Below the pieces are notes generated by a model. The model made no database searches. It worked only from the letters and a program-made list of their open reading frames with translations, and had not been told where the DNA came from. Position numbers and translations under genes: made by a program. A stretch of 64,000 nucleotides of DNA, from assembly GCF_014596935.1 (NCBI RefSeq), contig NZ_JACVXC010000006.1:151339-215338 (forward strand). Direction: 5' to 3'. Source of the stretch: Aestuariibaculum suncheonense. Lineage in GTDB: Bacteria > Bacteroidota > Bacteroidia > Flavobacteriales > Flavobacteriaceae. The stretch's first letter is position 1. The number at the start of each line of letters is the position of its first letter. Shown here piece by piece: positions 9,532 to 18,301 of this stretch.

Positions 9532-10767
9532 ATGCTGCGTTGGGCGATTTTCCTGATCATTTATATTATTGCCGATTTGTATGCCTTTCAGGCCTTTAAA
9601 ACGGTAACCAGAAACCATTGGCTTCAGGCTATATATTGGGTTATTTCTCTATTGGTTATCGGTAATTTTGTTTACAACTACTACGGTTTTAATCGAAGTG
9701 ATGGTTTTACGCACAGACATGCCTTTGCTTTTGGATTCTTTATAGCATTACTGGTGCCTAAAATGATTGTGTTGATTGCTATGTTGGGTGAAGATTTGTT
9801 TAGAGTTCCGCAGGCGATTTACAGATACTTTACTGAAGGCAGCTCAGCTGAAGGTAATTATTTTGCTTCGCGTCGTCAGTTTATAAGTAAAATTGCTTTG
9901 GGTGTTGCGGCGATTCCGTTTGCGTCAATCATTTATGGTATTTACAAAGGAAAATACAACTTTAAAGTTTTAAAATACACCTTAACTTTTGACGATTTGC
10001 CAGATGCTTTTGATGGTTATAAGGTGACTCAGGTAAGTGATATTCACTCCGGAAGTTTTGATGATATTGATAAAGTTGATTACGCAATTAACCTGATTAA
10101 CGAACAGGAAAGCGATGTGATATTATTTACAGGTGATATGGTAAATAATAAGGCGGAAGAGTTGAAACCTTATCTCGGTATCTTCGGAAAGTTAAAAGCA
10201 AAAGACGGATTGTATTCCGTTTTAGGAAACCATGATTATGGCGATTATGTAACTTGGGATTCTGAAGCTGCAAAACATCAGAATCTTGAAGATTTAAAAA
10301 CTCATCAAAAAGAAATAGGTTTCGATTTATTGCTTAATGAAAGTAGATTTATTGAGCGCTACGGACAACGATTGGCTATTGTTGGTGTGGAAAACTGGGG
10401 AACCGGTGGTTTTAAGAAAGCAGGTGATTTAAAGAAAGCTGTTAAAGATGTGCATGCCAACGATTTTAAAATTTTAATGAGTCACGACCCGACACACTGG
10501 GAAAAGAAAGTGAAAGACGATGACTATCATTATCATTTAACGCTAAGCGGACATACACACGGTATGCAGTTTGGTATTGAAATTCCAGGTTGGTTTAAAT
10601 GGAGTCCGGCTAAATGGCGTTATAAATACTGGGCGGGAATGTATAATGAAATGGGACAATATCTTAATGTGAATCGCGGGTTTGGCTATTTGGCATTTCC
10701 TGGACGTGTTGGTATATGGCCTGAAATTACTGTTATTGAATTGAAAAAGGGTACGGCTACCGCTTAA
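9532..10767 (+). CDS. Membrane-anchored metallophosphoesterase (YkuE-like)
   Basis: The 411-residue protein has about three hydrophobic helices in the first 90 residues, then a calcineurin-like phosphoesterase domain (about 150-405). Dinuclear metal motifs are complete: VSDIHSG (Asp170, His172), FTGDMV (Asp202), GNHD (232-235), SHDPTHW and SGHTHG. Between the membrane part and the enzyme is SRRQFISK (113-120) followed by a hydrophobic stretch, which resembles a twin-arginine signal but lies internally. Related YkuE enzymes are Tat-exported. The catalytic domain is therefore probably outside the cytoplasm, although topology cannot be proved here. The substrate, perhaps lipid-linked or wall phosphodiesters, is unknown. 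The gene appears monocistronic. Confidence 0.85.
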   Translation: MLRWAIFLIIYIIADLYAFQAFKTVTRNHWLQAIYWVISLLVIGNFVYNYYGFNRSDGFTHRHAFAFGFFIALLVPKMIVLIAMLGEDLFRVPQAIYRYFTEGSSAEGNYFASRRQFISKIALGVAAIPFASIIYGIYKGKYNFKVLKYTLTFDDLPDAFDGYKVTQVSDIHSGSFDDIDKVDYAINLINEQESDVILFTGDMVNNKAEELKPYLGIFGKLKAKDGLYSVLGNHDYGDYVTWDSEAAKHQNLEDLKTHQKEIGFDLLLNESRFIERYGQRLAIVGVENWGTGGFKKAGDLKKAVKDVHANDFKILMSHDPTHWEKKVKDDDYHYHLTLSGHTHGMQFGIEIPGWFKWSPAKWRYKYWAGMYNEMGQYLNVNRGFGYLAFPGRVGIWPEITVIELKKGTATA

Positions 10768-10876
10768 AGTTAATCAGCTACCAGAAGCAATATTTCGATT
10801 GTCAATGAAATGTTGTATTTCCTAAAGAAATTGCGTATTTTTATAATTAGGCATTGTTAAATGTGTGATAAAGCTA

Positions 10877-10890
10877 TACGAATATTCGTA
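10877..10890. promoter_or_regulatory. 14-bp perfect palindrome upstream of the thioredoxin-like gene
   Basis: TACGAATATTCGTA is its own reverse complement. It overlaps the -33 area of the promoter candidates for the next gene, the usual position for a repressor operator. No regulator gene is adjacent, so its function is inferred. Confidence 0.4.
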
Positions 10891-10906
10891 ATATGAAAAA
10901 AATGTG

Positions 10907-10928
10907 TAGGTTTGTAATAGTATATTTG
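10907..10928 (+). promoter_or_regulatory. Promoter candidates of the thioredoxin-like gene
   Basis: Two exact -7 matches lie close together: TAGGTTTG (10907-10914), 19 bp after a TTC at 10885-10887, and TATATTTG (10921-10928) without a good -33. The ATG at 10947 fits either. Confidence 0.5.
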
Positions 10929-10946
10929 ACTCATAAACAATAAAGT

Positions 10947-11243
10947 ATGTCAAAATTTGGGGAACTTATTGATGTAGAAATTCCGGTCTTATTAGATTTT
11001 TTTACAGATTGGAATGAGCAGTCTTCTACAATGCACGCTGTATTAAGAGATGTTGCTGCAGCATTGGGCGATAAAGCAAAGGTGATTAAGATTGACGTTG
11101 AAAAAAACGGAGAACTCGCAGAAGCTTTACGCGTGAAAGCTATACCAACATTAATTATCTATAAAGGGGGCGAAATGAAATGGCGTCAGAGTGGAGAACA
11201 GGACGCTAATACCCTTATTGGTATTGTTCAGCAATATATTTAA
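10947..11243 (+). CDS. Thioredoxin-fold protein lacking the active-site cysteines
   Basis: The 98-residue protein keeps the thioredoxin fold landmarks: LLDFFTDW strand and active-site start, VIKIDVEKN, the cis-proline segment VKAIPTLIIYKGGE and a final helix. Where thioredoxins have WCGPC, this one has WNEQS. There is no cysteine anywhere in the protein, so it cannot catalyse disulfide exchange. It is full length for a thioredoxin and has no frameshift, so it looks like a maintained non-catalytic member that may bind or hold partner proteins. It has no signal peptide, so it should be cytoplasmic. A palindrome overlaps its promoter. Its stop codon overlaps that of the convergent deacetylase gene. 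Confidence 0.85.
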   Translation: MSKFGELIDVEIPVLLDFFTDWNEQSSTMHAVLRDVAAALGDKAKVIKIDVEKNGELAEALRVKAIPTLIIYKGGEMKWRQSGEQDANTLIGIVQQYI

Positions 11244-11893
11244 TACGGAATAGCCTCGAAGCGATAACCTTTTTCTGTAAAGTGTTTCAATACTTTTGGT
11301 AAGGCATATTGCATGTTTTTTGCCGCTTTAAGGCTGTCATGAAAAACCACAATACTTCCGCTTTTAGTTTTAGAAATCACATTTTCTAAGCAAACGTCTT
11401 CGGGGATGTCTTTATCCCAATCGAACGAAATAATATCCCACATAATAATTTTATAGCCTAAGGATAATAGTTGCTTACCTTGCTTAGGTTTTAGTTTGCC
11501 GTAAGGAGGTCTAAACAGGTTTATGGTTAGAGGTATGCCCTCTAATTTGTGTTCTTCAATAGTAGTTTGTGCCTGTTTTATATTTTCTAAGTAATCCTGA
11601 AGTGAGGTTTTCCAGCCTCTTAAATGGTTGTGCGTGTGATTGCCTATAGTATGACCTTCCTTTAGAATATTTTGAAAAATTTCAGGGTGCTTTTCAATAT
11701 TGTTTCCTATGCAGAAAAACGTAGCTTTAGCATTGTGCTTTCTGAGTGTTTGTAAGGTCCAGTTGGTGATTTCAGGTGTTGGACCGTCATCAAAGGTGAG
11801 GTAAATAACTTTGTCTGTAGTTGTGATGTCCCAAACATAGTTTGGGAACATCTTTTTAATAACTACAGGTATTTTTACAAACGAGGTTGGCAT
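11240..11893 (-). CDS. Polysaccharide deacetylase (NodB-type, CE4) family protein
   Basis: This 217-residue protein is a nearly minimal CE4 domain. Visible motifs are TFDDGPTP (Asp35 and metal ligand Asp36), HTHNH (His86 and His90 as the other metal ligands), RPPYG (128-132), MWDIISFDWD and VVFHDS (His185). The metal and catalytic set looks complete, so it should be an active hydrolase that removes N-acetyl groups from a glycan such as peptidoglycan or a surface polysaccharide. No clear signal peptide is visible. It starts 3 nt after the stop of the DUF2723 gene, so the two are co-transcribed, which hints at work on a related envelope glycan. The 3' end overlaps the thioredoxin-like gene by 4 bp in convergent orientation. 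Confidence 0.9.
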   Translation of the reverse strand: MPTSFVKIPVVIKKMFPNYVWDITTTDKVIYLTFDDGPTPEITNWTLQTLRKHNAKATFFCIGNNIEKHPEIFQNILKEGHTIGNHTHNHLRGWKTSLQDYLENIKQAQTTIEEHKLEGIPLTINLFRPPYGKLKPKQGKQLLSLGYKIIMWDIISFDWDKDIPEDVCLENVISKTKSGSIVVFHDSLKAAKNMQYALPKVLKHFTEKGYRFEAIPY

Positions 11894-11896
11894 GGA

Positions 11897-14800
11897 TTAA
11901 TCTAAGATATCAGCACTACTGTCTTGTGGACTAAAGGTGCTGTCTTCTTCGTCTGGAGAATAAGCATCTTCATCGGCTTGATTACCGTAAAAATGTTTGA
12001 ACAACATTAAGTGGTTGTTGAAAATATCGCCTTCCGTTTCAGCGAACTCAGGGTCGTATTTTACCAACACATCTACTAGTGCTTTATAACGCTGAATATC
12101 GGTATAAATTTCTTCAAACATTCTGTTTTGACTATCCACAGACAAACTACTGTAATAGGTTAAATTCTCCTGATATTTTTTAGCAACCTGTTTGAATAAG
12201 TTTTCTGCTTTTTCCTTATTCCCTACTTCGTAGTATGCGCTAATATAAGGTTCCAATAAGGTGTAATAACCGAAATGTTCTACCGGCATGTTAGTCATAG
12301 CGATATCTGCTATTTCTTCAGCTTTCTTCAGTTTGTTTTCATTTAATAATTGCTCGATTAAACGGGCTAAATTACTTCTATAGGTAATAGAGTTTTTGCG
12401 CGTTTCAGGATCGTGGTAAATATCAGGACTTCCGCTATTACCCCAATACCAGTTTTTCACTTTTTCGTACATCAATTCACTATCTACACGCCCCATGTCA
12501 AACGGATTCGATTTATCGATAGGTGTTCTAATAGGTACTAATTTGTAGCATAAACCATCTAATTGTAAATAGTCTTTCATCCAGATGTAATCGTCGTCAC
12601 CAAAACTTCCACCAGTGAAATAAATAGGGCGTTTCCAGTCGTTGTTAGCAATAACATCTAACATCAATAAACGGTTTTTATAAAGGGCGTTACCGGTAAT
12701 TGTAAGATCGATATAGGGAACAATTTTATCGGCATCTTTTGGTTTAACAATCCCCGATTTTAAAGCGTTTTCTTTGTTTACTGGAAGACGTAAATGACGT
12801 GTTGGTAAATAAGTAGCATTTAAATCCTGACGTCGAACCTGAGATAGGTCGATATTGTTTTGTTGTAAAACGTATTTGTATTTGGTTTTAGGGTTATCGC
12901 TGGCTACAAAATCTAAAAACTGTTTTACCATTAAAGTGTCAGGAATAACTTCTTCAATAACTATATAGTCATTCGTTCCGTATTGGTAATTGGCATGTTT
13001 TAATTGTGAAGGAATAGGTTCGCTCTCGTAAGCTTGACGTTTCATTTGGTCGATGTACCAGTCGGTTTGGAATAAACTGGTGTTTACCACACGAACATCG
13101 GTACGGTAGCCTTCAATTTCCTGAGCGTACCAAAGGGCAAACGTATCGTTATCACCAATGGTGAATAAAATGCCGTTTTCCTCGCAAGAGTCCAAATACA
13201 TTTTAGCCATAGAGTTGGCAGTGTATTTTCCTGAGCGGTCGTGATCATCCCAATTGTTACCAGCCATAATACCCGGTACTAAAATTAAACAAGCAATAGT
13301 TATAGCGGGAGCGGTGAATTTTGAAGGGGCTAATTTTTTAACGGCGTCGTAAATGGCATAAACTCCGAAACCAATCCAAAGCGCGAACACGTAGAATGAG
13401 CCTACTACCGAATAGTCGCGTTCTCTTGGTTCAAACGGACGTACATTGGTGTACACCTGAATAGCAACACCTGTAAACAGGAAGAAGACTAACATCGTCC
13501 AGAAAACTTTTTTGTCTTTATTGAATAAAAAGAAGAAACCAACTAAACCTAATAAAAAGGGTAGTAAGTAATAGGTGTTTCTTGCTTTATTGTTTTTTAC
13601 ATCGCTTGGCAGATTGTCTTGCGATAAACCAAGAAGTTTTTCATCTAAAGGTTTAATGCCTGTAATCCAGTTACCGTGGTTGTCGTATTTTCCTTGGATG
13701 TCGTCTTGTCTTCCGGAGAAGTTCCACATAAAATAACGCCAGTACATATAACCCAATTGGTATTGGAACATGTATTTGATGTTATCGGCTAAACTTGGCT
13801 TTTCAATATCAATATAACTTTTAAAACGCTTTAAAAAGGTGTTGTAGCCTTCACGGTCTACATTGCCTTGTGCTACATCATTTTTAAACTGATTAACGGC
13901 ACTGCGTAGCTGGTTATCCATTTGATGTTCGGCTTTTAATTTGAAATTTAAAAACCCGGTGAACATCATATAGTTTTCGGCATGTTCTGCACTCCACATA
14001 CGCGGTAAGTAGGAAGCATGCTTAGAATTATAGTTTTGTTTTGCATTTTTGTAGTCGTTAACAATAACATATTTTCCTTTTTCTTCGTCTTTTTCGTATT
14101 TAGGTTTGTCGTCTACATACGGGTTGTTTTCATCAAGAAAAGCATATTGGTCGGTAAACTGTGGTCCGTAAAACAAATGGGTTTCAGGATACTGTTCTAA
14201 GTTGTAATATGCCAATAACTCACGTGCACTAGATGGATTATTTTCGTTAATTACCGTGTTGGCGTTAGCACGTATAGGAAGCATTAACCAGGTCGAGAAT
14301 CCAACAATAACAAACGTTAAGCAAAGTACCGTGGTATTTAAATGTACATAGCCTTTAGTTTTGGTGTATTTTAAGCCATAATAGATAAGAGCAACCAAAG
14401 CAATACCAGCAATGATAGTTCCTGAGTTAAACGGTAAGCCAATAGTGTTAATAAAGAATATTTCGGAAGCACTAAATATTTTAAGAATATTAGGTGCTAA
14501 TAATTTAAAGACAAATAATAAAACAGCTACCGATGCAATATTTGCAACGATGAAGTTTTTAATAGTTGTGGTTTTGTAATTTTTAAAGTAGTAGATTAAA
14601 CCTATGGCAGGGATTGTTAATAATCCCATAAAGTGAACTCCAAAAGAAAGACCAATGATAAAGGAGATTAAAATTAACCAACGGTTGCCTCTTGGTTTAT
14701 CCATGTCTTGTTCCCAGCGTAAACCTAACCAGAACAACACAGACATAATTAAAGTTGCCATGGCATAAACTTCGGTTTCAACTGCATTAAACCAAAATGA

Positions 14801-15208
14801 ATCGGTAAAGGTAAAGGCTAAACTGCCAACCAAAGCACTTCCTAAAATAGCTAAAGCGTTATTCTGGCTTAACGGTTTGTTATTACCTACTAATTTTTTT
14901 AATAATAAAGTAATGGTCCAGAACATGAATAAAATAGTGAAAGCACTTGAAATTGCACTCATCATATTCATCATGAAACCAACCTGAGATGGCTCCAGAG
15001 CAAACATAGAAAAAAAGGCACCTAGCATTTGAAATAAAGGGGCTCCTGGAGGGTGACCTACCTGTAATTTAGCAGAGGTTAAAATATATTCTCCGGCATC
15101 CCAGAAACTTACAGTAGGCTCGGTAGTTAGGGTGTATGTGATAAGAGCAATTAAAAAAGTAAACCATCCTAAAATGGTGTTCCACTTCTTAAAGTTGAAA
15201 TTGGTCAT
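11897..15208 (-). CDS. DUF2723 (TMEM260-like) polytopic membrane protein
   Basis: The 1103-residue protein has many transmembrane helices in residues 1 to about 690 and a large soluble C-terminal part, the layout of the DUF2723 family. The N-terminal signature TVSFWDAGEYI and GHPPGAPLFQ resembles the first luminal loop of GT-C-type glycosyltransferases, where an acidic residue near the first helix is catalytic. The eukaryotic relative TMEM260 is a protein O-mannosyltransferase. A role in O-glycosylation of exported proteins, common in this phylum, is therefore a reasonable inference but unproved here. The C-terminal region (about 990-1060) looks helical and TPR-like. It is followed at 3 nt by a polysaccharide deacetylase gene. 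The 5' end faces the tRNA-Gln gene. Confidence 0.85.
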   Translation of the reverse strand: MTNFNFKKWNTILGWFTFLIALITYTLTTEPTVSFWDAGEYILTSAKLQVGHPPGAPLFQMLGAFFSMFALEPSQVGFMMNMMSAISSAFTILFMFWTITLLLKKLVGNNKPLSQNNALAILGSALVGSLAFTFTDSFWFNAVETEVYAMATLIMSVLFWLGLRWEQDMDKPRGNRWLILISFIIGLSFGVHFMGLLTIPAIGLIYYFKNYKTTTIKNFIVANIASVAVLLFVFKLLAPNILKIFSASEIFFINTIGLPFNSGTIIAGIALVALIYYGLKYTKTKGYVHLNTTVLCLTFVIVGFSTWLMLPIRANANTVINENNPSSARELLAYYNLEQYPETHLFYGPQFTDQYAFLDENNPYVDDKPKYEKDEEKGKYVIVNDYKNAKQNYNSKHASYLPRMWSAEHAENYMMFTGFLNFKLKAEHQMDNQLRSAVNQFKNDVAQGNVDREGYNTFLKRFKSYIDIEKPSLADNIKYMFQYQLGYMYWRYFMWNFSGRQDDIQGKYDNHGNWITGIKPLDEKLLGLSQDNLPSDVKNNKARNTYYLLPFLLGLVGFFFLFNKDKKVFWTMLVFFLFTGVAIQVYTNVRPFEPRERDYSVVGSFYVFALWIGFGVYAIYDAVKKLAPSKFTAPAITIACLILVPGIMAGNNWDDHDRSGKYTANSMAKMYLDSCEENGILFTIGDNDTFALWYAQEIEGYRTDVRVVNTSLFQTDWYIDQMKRQAYESEPIPSQLKHANYQYGTNDYIVIEEVIPDTLMVKQFLDFVASDNPKTKYKYVLQQNNIDLSQVRRQDLNATYLPTRHLRLPVNKENALKSGIVKPKDADKIVPYIDLTITGNALYKNRLLMLDVIANNDWKRPIYFTGGSFGDDDYIWMKDYLQLDGLCYKLVPIRTPIDKSNPFDMGRVDSELMYEKVKNWYWGNSGSPDIYHDPETRKNSITYRSNLARLIEQLLNENKLKKAEEIADIAMTNMPVEHFGYYTLLEPYISAYYEVGNKEKAENLFKQVAKKYQENLTYYSSLSVDSQNRMFEEIYTDIQRYKALVDVLVKYDPEFAETEGDIFNNHLMLFKHFYGNQADEDAYSPDEEDSTFSPQDSSADILD

Positions 15209-15313
15209 GAATTTTTCTTTATTTTTATGAAGGCGAATTTAATAATAAATATGGTATTCGTTACCTTTTTAAGTAAACGTTAAGGAAGGAATGAAAATTT
15301 TTTTAAAAAAAAC

Positions 15314-15343
15314 TTGCAGAAACCAAACTTTGTTATAAATTTG
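15314..15343 (+). promoter_or_regulatory. Bacteroidota-type promoter of tRNA-Gln
   Basis: A -33 TTG (15314-15316), a 19-bp spacer and a -7 TAAATTTG (15336-15343). The mature tRNA begins 18 bp past the -7 box. Confidence 0.8.
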
Positions 15344-15360
15344 CACCCGCAATCAAGCAT

Positions 15361-15433
15361 TGGCCTATGGTGTAACTGGCAACACGTCTGGTTTTGGTCC
15401 AGAAGAGTCTAGGTTCGAGCCCTAGTAGGCCAA
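15361..15433 (+). tRNA. tRNA-Gln (anticodon TTG)
   Basis: Acceptor arms TGGCCTA (15361-15367) and TAGGCCA (15426-15432) pair perfectly with discriminator A. The anticodon arm TCTGG-TTTTGGT-CCAGA gives anticodon TTG, reading CAA. The T arm has the standard GGTTCGAGCC. The 3' CCA is not encoded, so it must be added after transcription. The gene has its own promoter and terminator and stands alone. Confidence 0.95.
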
Positions 15434-15443
15434 CAAAATTGCA

Positions 15444-15476
15444 AAATCCTAATCTAATAAGGTTAGGATTTTTTTA
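15444..15476 (+). terminator. Intrinsic terminator after tRNA-Gln
   Basis: AATCCTAA (15445-15452) pairs with TTAGGATT (15463-15470), followed by a T run. It lies 11 bp past the tRNA. Confidence 0.85.
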
Positions 15477-15506
15477 TGTTGTAAATTTAAGGATTTGATT
15501 TATTGT

Positions 15507-16337
15507 TTACTCCTTGGTTTTAAAGGTGATAATTGGTCTGTTGGCGTGATTAACCAGATCTTCACTAATGCTCCCGTTGAAGAAATGAGACAGTCCTTTT
15601 CGGCCGTGAGTGCTAATGCCAATTAAATCTGCTGAAATGGATTTGGCATAATTTAAAATCCCGCTTTCAACACTGGCATCATTATATATGATTGTGGTGT
15701 AGTCTTTTAAATTGAAATCTTTGGTGAAATGTTCAATTTTCGCGTTAGCTTCTTCGGTTGTGATGAAATAATTCGGGGTGTTTACCATTATTAAATGAAG
15801 TTTGCTTTGAAATAATTTGGCAAAACTAACAGCGCTTTCAAAAGCACTTTGACTATCGGTTTCAAAGTCTGAGGCATAAACCATGTTATCCACACTAAAA
15901 TTATTGTGCTCATTTTTAATAACTAAAACGGGTGTTTCTGATGTGCGGACCACTTTTTCGGTATTGCTGCCAATAAAAATTTCTTTTAAACCGTTGGCGC
16001 CGCTTGATCCCATAATCACTAAATCGATGTGTTGTTTTTTGCAAACATGAAAAACGCCTTTAAAGATTTCGTGAAATTCTACGTGTTCCTGAATTTTAAT
16101 ATCCTTTAAATAATTTTTTTCTCTAAGTTCGGTAAATTGTTTGTGAGCCAGTTTCATAAAAAATAGAGCCTCAGGCAATTCGCTGAATCCACTAATGGGG
16201 TCTACTTGATGTAATGGTATTTCAAGAATATGTAGGAGGTGAAGTTCGCAATTGTGCTTTTTTGCCAGTTGTGCGGCAACTTTTAAGGCGTTCTCAGCTT
16301 CGGTTGAAAAATCGGTAGGGACAAGAATTTTTTTCAT
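15507..16337 (-). CDS. Universal stress protein with two UspA domains
   Basis: The 276-residue protein consists of two tandem Usp domains (about 1-145 and 148-275). The first starts KILVPTDFS and carries a full ATP-binding motif of the G-2x-G-9x-GS type (GSSGANGLKEIFIGS), then PVLVIK. The second starts with VYASDFE and has STHGRKGLSHFFNGS, keeping the second half of the motif but with Ser in place of the first Gly, then PIITF. Tandem Usp proteins respond to starvation or stress, and the first site at least should bind ATP. The protein is cytoplasmic. It is monocistronic and convergent with tRNA-Gln. Confidence 0.93.
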   Translation of the reverse strand: MKKILVPTDFSTEAENALKVAAQLAKKHNCELHLLHILEIPLHQVDPISGFSELPEALFFMKLAHKQFTELREKNYLKDIKIQEHVEFHEIFKGVFHVCKKQHIDLVIMGSSGANGLKEIFIGSNTEKVVRTSETPVLVIKNEHNNFSVDNMVYASDFETDSQSAFESAVSFAKLFQSKLHLIMVNTPNYFITTEEANAKIEHFTKDFNLKDYTTIIYNDASVESGILNYAKSISADLIGISTHGRKGLSHFFNGSISEDLVNHANRPIITFKTKE

Positions 16338-16492
16338 TGGTTTTGTGGTTTAATATTTTGAGTTTTATGGGTGTTATCGTTGTTTGATTTTTAATAAATA
16401 TGGTATGAATTTAGTGATTTTAATTTGCTTGTTACACATACCGTCTACATCTAAATTTATGAAATATTCCTTTAAAAATCAATAAAATGTTA

Positions 16493-16500
16493 TATATTTG
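16493..16500 (+). promoter_or_regulatory. Probable -7 element of the rimP-nusA-infB promoter
   Basis: TATATTTG is an exact -7 box followed by CAG, as in the rRNA-type promoters at the right end. The best -33 is TTT at 16471-16473 (19-bp spacer). Transcription would start near 16507, giving a leader of about 55 nt. Confidence 0.65.
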
Positions 16501-16526
16501 CAGCGTTGAAAGGCGAAATTAAGAAC

Positions 16527-16552
16527 GAGGGGACATGGAGTCCCCTCTTTTT
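16527..16552 (+). promoter_or_regulatory. Terminator-like hairpin in the rimP-nusA-infB leader (candidate attenuator)
   Basis: GAGGGGAC (16527-16534) and GTCCCCTC (16540-16547) form a perfect GC-rich 8-bp stem with a 5-nt loop, followed by five T residues. This is an intrinsic terminator by structure. It lies between promoter and start codon, so part of the transcripts should stop before rimP. NusA, encoded downstream, is known to promote pausing and termination at such hairpins, which would allow feedback. That loop is inferred. Confidence 0.7.
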
Positions 16553-16562
16553 ATAATAAAAA

Positions 16563-17024
16563 ATGTTTAAAGAAACCGTAAAAAATTTACTAGATGCAGC
16601 GTTGGAAGAACGCTCAGACTTGTTTTTAATCGAGTTTACCATTGGCAGTGATAATCATATTAAAATTGTGATTGATGGCGATAATGGCGTGTTGGTTGAA
16701 GATTGTATGTTTGTAAGTCGTGCCATCGAGCATAATATTGACAGAGAAGAACATGATTTTTCTTTAGAAGTTATGTCGGCAGGAGCAGCATCACCATTGG
16801 TAAATAAAAGACAGTATAAAAAGAATCTGAATAGAGACCTGAAAGTAAGAACAGCTTCAGAGAAGTTTGAAGGCACACTTGCTCAAGCCACCGACACAGA
16901 TATAATATTAGAGTGGAAAGTTAGAGAGCCTAAGCCAGTAGGTAAAGGTAAAGTAACTGTAACTAAACAAGCGACTATCGCTTACGAGGATATTGTAGAA
17001 GCAAAAGTTATGATTAAATTTTAA
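16563..17024 (+). CDS. rimP: Ribosome maturation factor RimP
   Basis: The 153-residue protein matches RimP in length and in its two-domain plan: an N-terminal alpha/beta domain (1 to about 85, with LIEFTIGSDN and IKIVIDGD) and a C-terminal SH3-like domain. The family signature, usually VSSPGxxRPL, appears as VMSAGAASPL. RimP assists maturation of the 30S subunit. It is the first gene of a conserved rimP-nusA-infB operon, 13 nt before nusA. A terminator-like hairpin ends about 15 nt before its start codon and probably limits expression of the whole operon. Confidence 0.95.
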   Translation: MFKETVKNLLDAALEERSDLFLIEFTIGSDNHIKIVIDGDNGVLVEDCMFVSRAIEHNIDREEHDFSLEVMSAGAASPLVNKRQYKKNLNRDLKVRTASEKFEGTLAQATDTDIILEWKVREPKPVGKGKVTVTKQATIAYEDIVEAKVMIKF

Positions 17025-17037
17025 TTCAATAAGAGTT

Positions 17038-18270
17038 ATGGAGAATATCGCGTTAATTGAATCTTTTTCAGAATTCAAAGACGATAAGCTAATTGACCGT
17101 GTTACGTTAATGGCGATTTTAGAGGAAGTTTTTAGAAGTGCCTTAAAGAAGAAATATGGTGATGATGATAATTTCGATATTATTGTAAACCCTGATAAAG
17201 GAGATTTAGAGATCTGGAGAAACAGAGTTGTGGTTGCTGATGGCGAGGTTGAAGATCCAAATCAGGAGATTTCATTAACTGAAGCTCGTAAAATTGAACC
17301 GGATTTTGAGGTAGGTGAAGACGTGTCAGAAGAAGTAAAGCTTATAGATTTAGGACGACGTGCTATTTTAGCATTACGCCAAAATTTAATTTCAAAAATT
17401 CACGAACATGACAATACTATAGTTTTTAAACAATTTAAAGACTTGGTAGGTGAAATATATACTGCCGAAGTGCACCATATTCGTCACAGAGCAGTTATTT
17501 TGTTAGATGATGAAGGTAACGAAATTGTATTACCAAAAGAAAAACAAATTCCTTCAGATTTCTTTAGAAAAGGAGATAACGTAAGAGGTGTTATTGATAG
17601 TGTGGAGCTTAAAGGTGCGAAACCAACCATTATCATGTCTAGAACAGCGCCTTCATTCTTAGAGAAACTTTTCGAACAAGAAATTCCTGAGGTATTCGAC
17701 GGTTTAATTACAATTAAAAATGTTGTAAGAATTCCAGGAGAAAAAGCGAAAGTAGCGGTAGATTCTTATGATGACAGAATCGATCCTGTTGGAGCTTGTG
17801 TAGGTATGAAAGGATCAAGAATTCATGGTATCGTTCGTGAATTAGGAAATGAAAATATCGATGTTATTAATTATACTAATAACTTACAATTATACATTAC
17901 CAGAGCATTAAGTCCTGCGAGAGTAACTTCTATCAAAATCGATGAAGAAAACAAACGAGCAGAGGTTATCTTAAAGCCAGAGGAAGTAAGTAAAGCGATT
18001 GGTAGAGGTGGTCATAATATCCGTTTAGCTGGTCAGTTAACCGGTTACGATATCGATGTGTTTAGAGAAGGTGCTGAGGAAGACGTTGAATTAAGCGAGT
18101 TCTCAGATGAAATAGAAGGATGGATTATTGAAGAATTTAGCAGAGTTGGATTAGATACAGCAAAAAGTATCTTGGAAGAGGATGTTAAAGATTTAGTAAA
18201 ACGTACCGATTTAGAAGAAGAAACAATTAAAGAAGTTATTAGAATTTTAAGAGAAGAATTCGAAGAATAA
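17038..18270 (+). CDS. nusA: Transcription termination/antitermination factor NusA
   Basis: The 410-residue protein has the RNA polymerase-binding N-terminal domain (1 to about 125), an S1 domain (about 130-200), and tandem KH domains with GMKG (256-259) and GRGG (322-325) loops. It stops soon after a short helical tail, so the C-terminal acidic repeats of E. coli NusA are absent, as is usual in Bacteroidota. NusA modulates pausing, intrinsic termination and rRNA antitermination. It sits between rimP and infB, with gaps of 13 and 31 nt. The leader hairpin upstream of rimP is a plausible target for its own feedback. Confidence 0.97.
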   Translation: MENIALIESFSEFKDDKLIDRVTLMAILEEVFRSALKKKYGDDDNFDIIVNPDKGDLEIWRNRVVVADGEVEDPNQEISLTEARKIEPDFEVGEDVSEEVKLIDLGRRAILALRQNLISKIHEHDNTIVFKQFKDLVGEIYTAEVHHIRHRAVILLDDEGNEIVLPKEKQIPSDFFRKGDNVRGVIDSVELKGAKPTIIMSRTAPSFLEKLFEQEIPEVFDGLITIKNVVRIPGEKAKVAVDSYDDRIDPVGACVGMKGSRIHGIVRELGNENIDVINYTNNLQLYITRALSPARVTSIKIDEENKRAEVILKPEEVSKAIGRGGHNIRLAGQLTGYDIDVFREGAEEDVELSEFSDEIEGWIIEEFSRVGLDTAKSILEEDVKDLVKRTDLEEETIKEVIRILREEFEE

Positions 18271-18301
18271 CATATATATTTGAGTATTTTAAAGGCAATT
18301 T

